Positions 22,793 through 33,272 of a stretch of 64,000 nt of DNA are shown here, in pieces. Each line of letters starts with the position of its first letter. Positions within the stretch are counted from its first letter, which is position 1. A model generated the notes under the pieces. It saw nothing but the letters and a program-made list of their open reading frames with translations. It was not told where the DNA came from and searched no databases. The position numbers and the translations under genes are program-made. Origin of the DNA: Coleophoma eucalyptorum (lineage: Eukaryota; Ascomycota; Leotiomycetes; Helotiales; Dermateaceae); the NCBI GenBank assembly GCA_026120035.1, contig JALRME010000003.1:1116001-1180000 (forward strand), written 5' to 3'.

Positions 22793-24530
22793 ATGCCGAT
22801 GTCACCAGAAGAAAGCTGGCTTAAGCTTCGCGAGGACCTCGACAACTTTAACAAAGAGCCGCACACCCTCAAAGAGTACGAGGTTTTCTTACAACGAAAG
22901 AAAGCAAACCACAACGACCGCTGTCGCAAGAATTCTCAGTGGCTCGCAATTCAAGGAGAAGCTGAGCGCCTCGGTCGTCGCGTACAAAGCAAGCCTCAAG
23001 ACCTTGTTTCTCAAGCCTTTCAAGACGACAATCCTCTACCTCATCCAACAAGCATCGTATCATCCTCACCTTCTACTCCTGACAATATGTCCGAAGCAAC
23101 ATCAACCTCGCGTAAGCGCAAGGTTTCCGAGAAGAAGCGTGAGAGCGAATTGTCCGAGAAGAAGCACGAGGGTGATCGCGCCGCCAATGTTACTCCTGCG
23201 CCAGCCGTCGAAGATGATCCTTCCCCAGTCGCCCTGTTGTATGAACCTCAACCATCTGCTTTCAATGCCCCTACCAATCCAGTTGCGATTCTCACCGAGG
23301 TCCGTAACCAGATCCCCGAGCATGAGTTCTATGCCTTTGAGTAAGTAACCCTATCCTCTTCAAGGCACATCAACGCTGACTCTCTACAGGACCGGCAACG
23401 CCCGTAACAGCACACGACGAGGTCTTAGATTTGAGCACAGTATTGCTGATCCCACATTCAAGCACTTCCAGAATCGCACAACTGAGATCGAGCCTTATGG
23501 CCCTCGCTGGAACTACATGGATCTAGCTGTTGACGAAACCTACCTCAACATTGACCACACTGTCGCGACGACAGGCTCCGGCTACCGATCTATCAAGGGT
23601 AACATTTGGGTACGCGAAGGACGATACTACCTCGAGTACAAGATTGTCAGAGGAATCCGTGAGAACGAGGAGAAGGAGAAGACTACCGGATACGTCCCCC
23701 GCGTTCGTATGGGCTTTGGACGACGTGAGGCCAATCTCAACACCAATGTCGGTGCCGACTGTTACGGTTATTGTCTTCGCGACGTGACTGGTGAGGCAAT
23801 CTGGAAGGCATCACCATTGAACACTGAAGGTGTTTACAAGGGCGAACCCTTGTGCGAAGGAGACGTTATCGGAATGGAGATCAACCTGCCATCTCTCGAG
23901 TTGCACATGAAGATCGTCAACGGTACATACAACCCTGCTGTGGACTTTAGTGTCATATCCAGCACCCCTTGCGCTACCAATATTGTCCGTGATCGTGCTG
24001 GATATGCCGCCAAGAGCAACCATTTCCTGGAGACGATCGAGCCTGTCCCGAGTAAAGTCTTACAGTCATGGGTCCGTAACCCTGCTAAGACGCGGACTGG
24101 CGACTTCGCAATTGACCCCAATCCTACTCACCCTCTTCCTGAGATGAGAACCCTCCCCGGTTCCTACATCAAGGTCTACAAGAATGGTGTCTTGCTAGGA
24201 AATGCCTTCAAAGACTTGCTTGCATTCCTTCCCCCAGCTAGCCACGTCAACCCGTCTCAACGACCATTGGACGATGGCCGATATGGATACTATCCTATGG
24301 GATCTTTCTTTGGCGGAGGAGCGGTCGCGATCAACTGTGGTCCTAACTTCGAGTTCCCACCACCTGAGTTCCAAGAGGAGCAGACCAAGGGAAAGGAAGC
24401 CGCCAAGGCAGCTGAAGGCGAGTCGCAACTTCCAGATCTCAAGCCAATTGGAGACCTCTACACAGACCTGATTGCGGAGGACATTGTTGCCGACTTGGTA
24501 GATGAGACTATCGCATCTCTGTTTCTCTAA
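22793..24530 (+). CDS. Bre2/Ash2-like SPRY subunit of the Set1/COMPASS complex
   Basis: Nuclear subunit of the COMPASS histone H3K4 methyltransferase. Exons 22793..23340 and 23390..24530 (49-nt intron), 562 aa. The first ~180 residues are charged and low-complexity with basic clusters (SRKRKVSEKKRESE). The SPRY domain follows (about 230-530): GYRSIKGNIWVREGRYYLEY, then RMGFGRREANLNTNVGADCY, GDVIGMEINLP, FYKNG-like VYKNGVLLGNAFKDL, and AINCGPNFEFPPP. The C-terminal helix IAEDIVADLVDE resembles the motif that binds the Sdc1/DPY30 dimer. An in-frame ATG at 22664 would add 43 residues of non-conserved sequence; 22793 is preferred. No PHD finger is seen, so it is Bre2-like rather than full animal ASH2L. 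Confidence 0.92.
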
Positions 24531-25257
24531 GTTTTCAACAAACAACCTTGGCAATAGTGAAGGCGCAGATCTTTTCAGGAAGTTCTTATCGAATGTTCTT
24601 CTTTCTTTTCAGATCAAGCCTAGAAATCTCGCTTCTACACTAGATGTCGGAGAGGGCCATTGATTGTTTTCGGTGAGACTAAACTATGGATGGTCGCTGG
24701 ATTTTATGGAAGCTTTCATTTCTGCATTGCATCATGGGGAGTTTATGGAAGAATGGGAGATACCCAAAAACATTACCACGTTTGTGGCAGTTGTTTATTA
24801 CTTGCATTGCTCAAGGAGTTGCGACTAAATGATAGTCCTCCAATACAATTGCGTTGATTTTATAATTGCATGTCTCTTGATTGTGATCTTCGTCTCCTTG
24901 ATATGCTCACAATCACCATCTCTTTAGCCTTCAGTAGATCCCAATCGGTTTTTCATGCGACATTGCGAGACCCTTGCACGTACAGAACAAGACTAGATTA
25001 GTGTAGTCAAGTGAAACATGCTCTTGCTCCCATATTTCATTGTGTAGACAAACAATATCCCTTACTATATCAGTAAGATACTGGACTTTCCACCGATAGT
25101 GACACTTCTAAATCACCATTTGGGGCACGATGACTAAGAATATCAGATGTATAAGTTGCAACAATTCTATGCCTGGAACAACTGGCCTGACTTTTCGTAA
25201 GCCGGAATACCACATAATTGATGATAACTCCGGCTTCCGAATGGCAGACATGCAAAA
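24531..25257. other. Intergenic between convergent genes
   Basis: The 3' flanks of two convergent genes. No gene or repeat recognised. Confidence 0.45.
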
Positions 25258-25863
25258 TCATCCAATCCTCGACATCCGTAACCGATCCTCAATAGCATGC
25301 AACCGGTCCTCGGAGTCACGCACCATACCCATCATATCGCGTAACAAAAAGTGTACGTCTGTGACCTCCTCGGCAATCCTCCGACTCTGCAAGCGCTGGA
25401 GACGGGTTGCGATGTTATTAATACCTTCTTTTGTCCGGAGCCACAAGATGCGGTGGTGCAGATCACAATTATAGTAATTCTGCGTAGCGTCGAAGCTCCA
25501 TTCTAATTCCTTCTCTCGGCCCTCATGCAGAGGTTCCAAGAACGGCCGTTCATAGTCCTTGAACTCTCGGATTAAGTCCTTCACGGCTTCGTTGATCACT
25601 TTCTGCGCGCCGCCCTCGAGATACAGGGACTTCGACTTGCCGGAATGGCTTTGGCTGCGTCTGCGAGTGCGTTTGAGGTGCTCTCGTTCTTCGTACAGAC
25701 CTTGTCGTAAGGTGGAGAGCGTATCGCGCACCTGCTGTGGTGCTTTGCCCAAGGTGAGGAAAGCATCCCAGAATGCGTGCAGCCAGATGGCTAGGGTGAA
25801 GGAGAAGGAGATGAAGCCGATGATGATGGAAGCTATGCTTATCGGCGCCAAAGCGGTGGTCAT
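25258..25863 (-). CDS. Uncharacterised membrane-anchored protein, 201 aa
   Basis: Single-exon gene. Residues 5-35 form one hydrophobic segment (ISIASIIIGFISFSFTLAIW), suggesting an N-terminal signal anchor. The rest is charged and helical, with an RTRRRSQSHSGKSKS basic patch (about 66-80) and heptad-like C-terminal sequence (about 140-200) that could form a coiled coil. I do not recognise the family. The overall style (short N-terminal membrane helix, then fungal-specific helical region) is common among Pezizomycotina-specific proteins. Coding is supported by the long uninterrupted frame, its composition and a sensible membrane segment. The divergent neighbour starts 858 bp away. Confidence 0.75.
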   Translation of the reverse strand: MTTALAPISIASIIIGFISFSFTLAIWLHAFWDAFLTLGKAPQQVRDTLSTLRQGLYEEREHLKRTRRRSQSHSGKSKSLYLEGGAQKVINEAVKDLIREFKDYERPFLEPLHEGREKELEWSFDATQNYYNCDLHHRILWLRTKEGINNIATRLQRLQSRRIAEEVTDVHFLLRDMMGMVRDSEDRLHAIEDRLRMSRIG

Positions 25864-26721
25864 TGTGCGAAGTCTAGCTCGTGGCAGGACGTCGTCGCAG
25901 ACATTGCTCTTTGTTTCCTTTGTTGTCCGGCAGTGCGGGATCTACTCAACTGAACTAAGTCGCTTGGTGGGCTCGGTGGGGTGGGATAAGGAAGGTTTGT
26001 GCTAGGAAAGCATGCTGACGACGAACCCGTTGCGCTAAGGTAGGTAGCTGTACTCTGTAGATGCTGTAGAATAAAAGAAAAGAAAGTATCTCCACCTCCT
26101 AGTTGAGACTACATGGCATACAGATCATTTTGGTAGAGACCGATTGGAAAAATGGCTGTGTAATCAAGAGATTGTACTGTGTACCTCAGTTGGACAGAGC
26201 TCCCACTCACTTATCGACGCTCCCTTGTAAGGAGCCTACAGTAGGTAGCTACACAGTAAGCCAACGCAATGAGGCATTTTTGAACTCGCACTTGTAAGCC
26301 ATGTTTCGAACGACACGTATACAGAACTCGTCTGCTTCTTCACCTCAGCTCCAAGAAGATGTCTACAAATTATAATTCAATGCAGGCCGGCGGCAAGCAC
26401 AAGAAATTGGTTGTACTGTAGAAGGCAAAAGCAGAGATTGGGTTATCTGGCGCTAATCCGAAACAAACACAATCACGAGGCGAGGAAGCTTGAGCGTAGA
26501 ATATTCCCCGATTGGCCAATCGTAGATGACGTAGTGTGGCTCAGCAGGGACCCTTCAGTGTATGGCATTGTGGCATGCTCAGAAACAAAGGAGCATGTGG
26601 CGTTGTGTGCAGTGACATTCATATCCAAGCAAGATTCCAACGACTCCCTGCCTCGAGCATTCTTCTTCTTTCATCTTATATTGTTCTTTTCTGCAGTCCA
26701 ACATCACTCAATACCGCCAAG
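25864..26721. other. Divergent promoter region
   Basis: Intergenic region between the start codons of two divergent genes. It contains no recognisable gene. Confidence 0.45.
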
Positions 26722-28049
26722 ATGATGGAATATTTTGCCTACAAGAAGATCAAGAAGCATCAGGCAGAGAAGAGAGCCGAGGCTGGGGCCCAGACGCCTA
26801 TTATCAACGACGAGGACGAACATTACCTCGAGCGCATTATTTCTGCCGAGGGCACACCGCCGCCCTTGCCAGCGAGACCTTCTGCGATCGACCATGGTGT
26901 AGCAGGAGATGCAACAGGGAGCAAATCGCAAATAGTGGTCCATAACGGCGAGGCTGAGAGCGGGAAGGAGAACAAAAGCAAGGGCAAGTCGAAGGAGAAC
27001 ACCAAAGGAAAAGATAAAGAGACGGATACCAAGGGGAGCAAGCTCGGGTTCATACAGCGGACATTCACTAAAAGGGTATGTATCTTGGAACTATGAAAGA
27101 AGGCTTCATGTACTAACAAGCACAGACGAAGAAACCAGAGAGCCTTAAACCCACCGAACCCGTACCAGCAGATGAAGCAGAGAAGGAAGAAGAAGACATC
27201 AACAAAGTACTCGACGAGCTGAATCTCGCAGCGGTAAACAACCGCGCGTTCAGCATTTCACAAGAATCCCAAGTGCTCGTCAAGAAATTCACCGTCATTC
27301 TCAAAGACTTAATCAATGGCGTACCAACTGCCTACGACGATTTAGTCAATCTGCTCGAAGATTCACAAGGCACCTTGGCCAAGAGCTACGACCACCTCCC
27401 CAGTTTCCTCCAGAAACTCATCACGCAACTACCCAACAAGTTGACGAGCAATCTTGCACCTGAATTGTTGGCCGTCGCCACCGAGGCTCAGGCTTTCAAT
27501 GTAGCAGGTGGTGCGAGTGCCGCGACAGCAGGCGGGCTGAAAGACGCCGCGATAAATTTCCTCAAACCCACGAGTCTGAAGGATCTCGTGACAAAGCCAG
27601 GTGCCGTGGTTTCTTTGTTGAAAGCAATTATGAATGCGTTGAAGTTGAGATGGCCCGCTTTCATGGGTACGAATGTATTGCTTAGTCTTGGTCTATTCGG
27701 TAAGTCCTTTCCCTGCTTTCAAATGACTCGGTGGCGGTCCAATATCTGACAATGTGAAATAGTCCTTTTGTTCGTATTCTGGTACTGTCACAAGCGCGGT
27801 CGCGAAGTCCGTCTAGCCAAGGAAGCAGTCGTGGACAGTGAAGGTCGCATCGTAGAGATGGAAGACGATCCCATGCTCGAGGCGGGCGGAGCAGGAGCTG
27901 CAGGATCAAGCAACGTGAATGGGAACTTGCGAACACCGCTGACAGGAAATACTCCACGGGGCCCTTCTCCAGCTGGTAGTCGAGCAGCTTCGGATAACGG
28001 CAAGGGGTTGGAGACTGCACCTTCAGGGAACAAGAAATCGAGAAAGTGA
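26722..28049 (+). CDS. Uncharacterised single-pass membrane protein, 404 aa
   Basis: Exons 26722..27075, 27126..27699 and 27763..28049; frames join cleanly. The N-terminal part (1-130) is highly charged (K/E-rich, KSKGKSKENTKGKDKE). The middle (about 150-300) is an amphipathic helical region with LAPELLAVATEAQAF and a Gly/Ala segment. One transmembrane helix follows (about 296-318, TNVLLSLGLFVLLFVFWYC), then a short basic stretch (HKRGREVR) and a low-complexity Gly/Ser/Pro tail. The positive-inside pattern puts the tail in the cytosol. No known domain recognised, so no function is proposed. The second ATG follows the first directly. Confidence 0.82.
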
Positions 28050-28670
28050 TGATCTAGTGATGGAAGATTCCCTTTGTCCAACGAATGATTCACCCAGCGA
28101 TGTCGGGCTACATGGCGAGGTCGAAGACGCTTTGCTACGAATTTTTGATGGAACGGAATTTATGTTAGATACCCCCCTTTTGCACCTGGTAACGGTCAAG
28201 ATGACATGATAAACGGATTGGCGACTCTTCTCATTTGGGATTTTATGAATGAAGGGGAACTGAAGAGGAAGCAAAGCAAATGTTGCTAGCTATAATGTAG
28301 ATCCTGCAAGCTTGGCGTTTGGTAATGCATGAATTAGATAGCAAAATAACGAAAATACCTCCAATCATTTCTGTGACAACAAGTATTATGTATTTACTTA
28401 CATGCGTTTTAATATGTGACACAGTAAGATGAATAAAACATTAGAGAACAGCATATCCGGAGAGGGACTTATGAATTGGTGGAGCAGCGTGACGGAGGTC
28501 GTGGAACGTAGCACCCTATGCAGTAAACAAACCGAAGCTTCATCTTCCCTTCATTTTCCTTTTACGTCGTACAATACATAAGTCTAGACTGTCTGCTACT
28601 GCTGACCACAGACAAAAAGATGCCGTTGGTACAAATTCCATTGGAACGCCTTCTACAACCCATTTACTTC
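28050..28670. other. Intergenic between convergent genes
   Basis: The 3' flanks only, T/A-rich in part. No gene recognised. Confidence 0.45.
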
Positions 28671-30904
28671 TTAAAATACTAACCCACTGTGAAAGAATTA
28701 GTAGCCGATCAGATATGCATGGTAGCAGAATTTAAAGTGGCGAGAAGAGGGATCGAAGTGGGATGGGGATTGTAGTAAAGAGGGGTGCGAAGAGACTTAC
28801 AGTTGATGAATCGCCTGAGGACCCTCCTCATTGAACTCGACACGGGACAAGAAGCCTTTAGAAGCACCTTGATCCACCACAAAGATGACCTTCGATGCCA
28901 CCTGAGCACCCAGGAAGACAGCTTCTTCATACGACTTCCACTCTGGAAAGTAGCCGGGAGGACTGGCAATCTTAATACTAGTTGGCGATTGAGAATGCGA
29001 GGAGTGAGAACTGTTTCCGTGCATGCCTGAAAAAGATGCTGCCATGTTTGGGTTAAGTGCTGGGTTCTGCGCGGTGGTTGCTGCGAGAAGAAGGGGGTTG
29101 ACGGCACTAGCTGATGGTGGACCATGGGGTGTTGAGAATGAGGCATTGGGTGTCTGTGCACCTGTACCACTTGGGGTAGCAAGATTAGATGGCAGCTCGC
29201 TCATGAACATTGTTGCTGAGCTTGGTGAAACCAGATAGCGGTTATTCAGCGTGCCTATCAGTGCATCCCTGAAGCCTCGGACTTTAGATCCAGACCCACA
29301 GATTATGAGGGCGTCCCAAGCATCTTGTCTTTTCGATACATCGTCCACTGATAAAATCGTCCTATAAATTGTATCCGCGATCGTGTCCAGGTATTCAGGA
29401 CTTGCAGCTTGGAATCTCTCTATTCCAATTTCAATATCTTTCCTCACGCGACCAGGATTTTCATCCTCCTTGGCTTTGCGCTTTTCATCTCGCCGGACGG
29501 CCTTTGCCTGCTCGCGCTTCGCAGCCTCCTCATCCTCAGGAACTGGGGCATCCCCGTTAGTAGGAGGTGCAGCTTCGGAGGCTGCTGGTTCTTCGGTAGG
29601 AGCAACGGCTGGCTCTGTGGTTGCCGGTGCAGGTACTGGTTCTGTAGCTGCTGGTGCTTGCGCAGGTTCTTCGACTGCTGGAGCAGGCACTGGCTCAGGA
29701 GTCTTTTGTCGCTTGGCATCTGGTGTATCAGACACAGTTTCTTCATAGTGGAACATGGCTCGAGGTCGCTTGGAGTTTGGAAGCCTAGTGGGTTTTGCAG
29801 CCGCCGCCTCTGCGGCTTCTCGGGCATCTTTTGCAGCCTTTCTTGACGCAGCTTTATCTGCCTTTTCCTTCTCTTTCTTGGCCAAGAATTCCTGTGTCTT
29901 GCCACTCGCCACAATACTTGCAACGTCCAATACACCATCATTATCAATAGCACCCTCCTCAGCCGCTCCTTCCTCTTCACCAACTTCTGTATCTGGACCT
30001 GGACCTCTCGGTGCTTCAGTGATCTTAGCACTAGGCCCCGAGGAGGATGCTCCTGTTGAGGCAAGCGCCGCTGGATTGCTGACAACTTCTTCTGGCGCCT
30101 CAGTACCAGGGTATGGAGTACCCGGTGCAAGAATCTCACAAATCGAGCTCTTCTTCAATTGCTCAGCCATATCTCTTGTGAAGCCCTTAGAAGCCAAAAG
30201 CTCCATCAATCTTTGTGTCATAGCTTCTCCTCCAGACCTTGGAGCTGTACCTCTTGCAGATATTTGAAATTCCGTGACCGCTGTGACATCCACCTTCTCA
30301 AATCCAACATCAATAACTGTAGCATTTCCAATTCCAAAGGCATAGGATGTAGCCAACCCACTGTCCATTATACAAAAGGCTGGCGTTCTGAACTTTTCAA
30401 ATACGAATTGTGTAATATCCTCGTGGTCTTTTGCTGTCCAAGCCGGTTGCGCAATCAGCATCACTGGCGTATGTAGCCCAGGAGAGAAAGTGCCGTGGAT
30501 GAATTGTAGGAAAGCGAAGAAGGCTGGCATGTTGTCTATCCGACCCTCTGCAAAATGTCAATATGAATATGCCAAGCTCGAAACTGGAGTCGCATACCTT
30601 TCAATGGCCATATTGCACCCTCATCATCTTCTGGATACTCAATCAATTCCTCGTCTTCCTCCACCTCTTCCTTAGACTCGCCATCCGCAGTACCGCCCAT
30701 TTCTGTATCGGCACCCTGATCTTTCTCCTTCTTCCTTGATCTAATCTTGTATGGCTCGAAACTCTTTCCATCTGGCGCTTGGAACATACGAGTCGGGAAT
30801 CTATGCGACGCTGGTGTAAATGATTCTGGAAGGCCCAATTGCGCTAGGGTAGTTTGGGATCCTGGCGCAATAATGAGGACGTTTTCATCCTTGAATGGAG
30901 GCAT
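28671..30904 (-). CDS. ARP9: Actin-related protein Arp9 (SWI/SNF-RSC remodelling complexes)
   Basis: Nuclear actin-related protein shared by SWI/SNF-type chromatin remodellers. Exons 30904..30598, 30547..28801 and probably 28686..28671, giving 689 aa. The N-terminus is actin-like (ENVLIIAPGSQTTLAQLGLP); the actin WPLxxG.I pattern is restored across intron 1 (WPLKEGRIDN), and later blocks include PVMLIAQPAWT and ATVIDVGFEKVDVTAV. A long Ala/Pro/Glu-rich insert (about 250-430) interrupts the actin fold, as in other fungal Arp9 proteins. The third exon is my inference: the apparent stop (…HQL) is created by a strong donor GTAAGT, and a CTAAT branch with TTCTTTCACAG acceptor follows, giving the end GLVF. 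Without that splice the gene ends at 28797 (685 aa). Confidence 0.9.
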
Positions 30905-31398
30905 TGTGCTGAATAAGCTGACTGGTCAAGCAGCACAGAATGAGAATGACAATGTAAAGTTTGTAGGACTGGCAGTGACAAATTCAAGGTTGTCCGCAAC
31001 CTGCTGGAGTGACCGTCAATTGGGAGCGAACGCGACAGACGAAGCGCGACGCTCTCAAAAACCTGGCGCTAACCTAATTTGGCAACCTCTATGCTCGCAG
31101 GTGTTCCAAATTCATAAGCTTTTCCTACCTCAGCGCTGATTTCTATTACTATAGCGATTTCATTTCCTGGATATCTGTTGGAGTCTATCTCGTTCGAACT
31201 CTAAAGTTCGTATCCACACAAATCGATTCGGCTGATCTGTAATTGCTGTGATGGCAACGAGTGAGTTTTAAAAACACTGCACCAGGTATATCATACAAAG
31301 TAGGTATTCCCTTAAACGCCTCCAGCTACTACCCTTGCAGCATTACCTTTCATAACGCCAAATGGATTTTTCGTTCCCTGCGTGCCGTTTCCAAGCTC
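30905..31398. other. Intergenic, Arp9 promoter
   Basis: Upstream region of Arp9 and 3' flank of Nse1. Nothing else recognised. Confidence 0.45.
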
Positions 31399-32439
31399 TT
31401 ACTCATCGTCTCCCTCTGCATCAGGGTCTCCGTCTTCGTTTTCCTCTTCTTCTCCATCGACAACCTGTTCTTGTCTTCTCCTGCTTCCACTCTTCCTCTT
31501 GCCCATTTGATAAGACTCCCTTGTTGTCTCTGCTTTTTCTCCAACGTAGTTCTTACCTGTCCACTCTGTCCCACATTTAGGGCATTTATTCCCTTCTCTG
31601 GTCCTGTGACCCTGCCAGTATGCAGCCTCGCAGATATCGTGTAATCTAGCATTACAATCCAAATTGGGACATCTCTGCCCGATCGTGATGATATCTGAGC
31701 AACCCATACACATCTTTACCCTTTGCCATTCACTAGGATCGTCAGAGTCGTTATAAGCTTCCACAAGCCAGCCTCGAAGCTCCATTAATGCGTGTGCAGA
31801 TAATGTGTACCATCCTTCTTTGCTCCTCTCAAACCAGCCTTCTACCACCATATCGTTTAGTATCTTTTCAGCCTGGGAAGAAGTCATGCCCTTGTCCACA
31901 GACTGGGTGGCTTGAGATTCATCGTCTCCAAGAATTTGTCTTCCTCCTTTTCTGACAGAGGAGTTCAGAGCCTGCATGCTCGTAACCCCCATTATTTCTC
32001 GCCGTGGTGTATTAAAAGTGTCAAACATGGCATCGATAAGTCGCTTGACGTATGCGAGTTCCTCCCTCGTTCGGGTCGTAGCGCCTTGAGTTATCAAATC
32101 ACTCGTACTATTCACAATAGCCCATATTCGTGTCTTTGTGACCTGATGTGCTGTGCTTCGGATTTCCATATCAAAAGGCGAAAGGGCATCCGCAGCCGCA
32201 GCAACATATGAATCAAAATCATCTTGTGTCACCTCTTCGGCGCTTGCTTGATCACCTGCGAGAGTTGTCAGTACTGGCTGCTGAGGAAGTTTGTTATGCG
32301 ACTTACCTGACGCTGTAAAAATGCCAGCAAGAATCGGTCGAGCCTCTTTCAAGGTGAGAGAGCCCCGCGCAATAAACGCTTGAAGAAATGCACGGTTCGT
32401 ATCATCGTAGCGCTGAGGAGGGTCATCGTCGACATCCAT
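31399..32439 (-). CDS. NSE1: Nse1, RING-like subunit of the SMC5-SMC6 complex
   Basis: Non-SMC element 1, partner of Nse3 and Nse4 in the SMC5/6 DNA repair complex. The frame is open for 346 codons, but 32306..32256 looks like a 51-nt intron (GTAAGT donor, CTGAC branch, CTCGCAG acceptor) that is in frame and stop-free; spliced, the protein is 329 aa. The N-terminal winged-helix region starts NRAFLQAFIARGSLTLKEA. The C-terminal variant RING is clear: CMGC, CPNLDC, an H-x2-C (LHDIC) and CPKC, the C4HC3-type pattern typical of Nse1. The tail is acidic (EEEENEDGDPDAEGDDE). The next gene upstream lies in tandem 309 bp away. Confidence 0.93.
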   Translation of the reverse strand: MDVDDDPPQRYDDTNRAFLQAFIARGSLTLKEARPILAGIFTASGKSHNKLPQQPVLTTLAGDQASAEEVTQDDFDSYVAAAADALSPFDMEIRSTAHQVTKTRIWAIVNSTSDLITQGATTRTREELAYVKRLIDAMFDTFNTPRREIMGVTSMQALNSSVRKGGRQILGDDESQATQSVDKGMTSSQAEKILNDMVVEGWFERSKEGWYTLSAHALMELRGWLVEAYNDSDDPSEWQRVKMCMGCSDIITIGQRCPNLDCNARLHDICEAAYWQGHRTREGNKCPKCGTEWTGKNYVGEKAETTRESYQMGKRKSGSRRRQEQVVDGEEEENEDGDPDAEGDDE

Positions 32440-32747
32440 TTTCGCAAACGAAGATATCTGAGGTGCTTTCGGCGTTACATACGTCTTGATCGGGGGGAGA
32501 CGCGACGAGGGGAATCTACGCGTTTTAGCGCGTCCCGGTGACTAATCACGTCATGTTGATCTTACAGGGCCCTTTTTCTCGACAATCCATTTTCATTGTT
32601 ATGTCAAGGACTTTTATATTTAAGGCATGATGCTTTTATTTCTGAGAACTAGATATCTCGAACCAATTTAGACGGCCACGATCAACCAGAACGCTATTCC
32701 AGCACAACCATGACTTGTACATGATGGCTCCCATTTCCAGGCAATCA

Positions 32748-33272
32748 CTAATCGGACGATGTCACGGTGACCATATTCTTATCTGTTTCGAGCAATTAGA
32801 CATGCCCAGATAAGTACTGGATTTTGTCATAAGCTCCGATACTTACAGAACGCAACATAGTTCTCAATGTTCTTGGCCTTTTCTTTTGCTTGAGGGTAGT
32901 ACCAAGCGGCATTCTTCAGCTCAGTTTCTGTACTGAAGTCAGTTCAACATTAGGCCTTGCCATCCAAATGTACTTACTATCAAGGTTGATAGTGTAGTAA
33001 GAAGCATCGCCCTTCCAGGGACAGTGAGTAGTATGATCGGTCTTGGTCAGGAGAGACTGGTTGACAGATCTGGAATCTCTTGAGCCACTGAGCCACGCAG
33101 GATATTTCAAGTTGGACCTTACGATGGTGGAAACTACGGCAGGGCATCAGCCTTTGCTTTATGTTTATGAATCCATGTTGACCAAGCTTACATAGACATT
33201 CCCCTCTACGACCTCATAGTTGTCAGTCTCGGCAATGACTCGGCCGGCAACTTCAGCTTTGGCGTGAGGCAT
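32748..33272 (-). CDS. DUF427 (NTP_transf_9) family protein, 99 aa
   Basis: Small soluble protein of the DUF427 family; its biochemical role is not established. Five exons: 33272..33192, 33133..33123, 33069..32978, 32927..32847 and 32782..32748 (81, 11, 92, 81 and 35 nt). The joined product reads VIAETDNYEVVEGNVY, FPPSSVNQSLL, TDHTTHCPWKGDASYYTI, AAWYYPQAKEKAKNIENYVAF, matching the family pattern in order. Exon 2 is only 11 nt; it supplies the conserved FPPS segment, which strongly supports it. Length is normal for the family. Confidence 0.9.
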
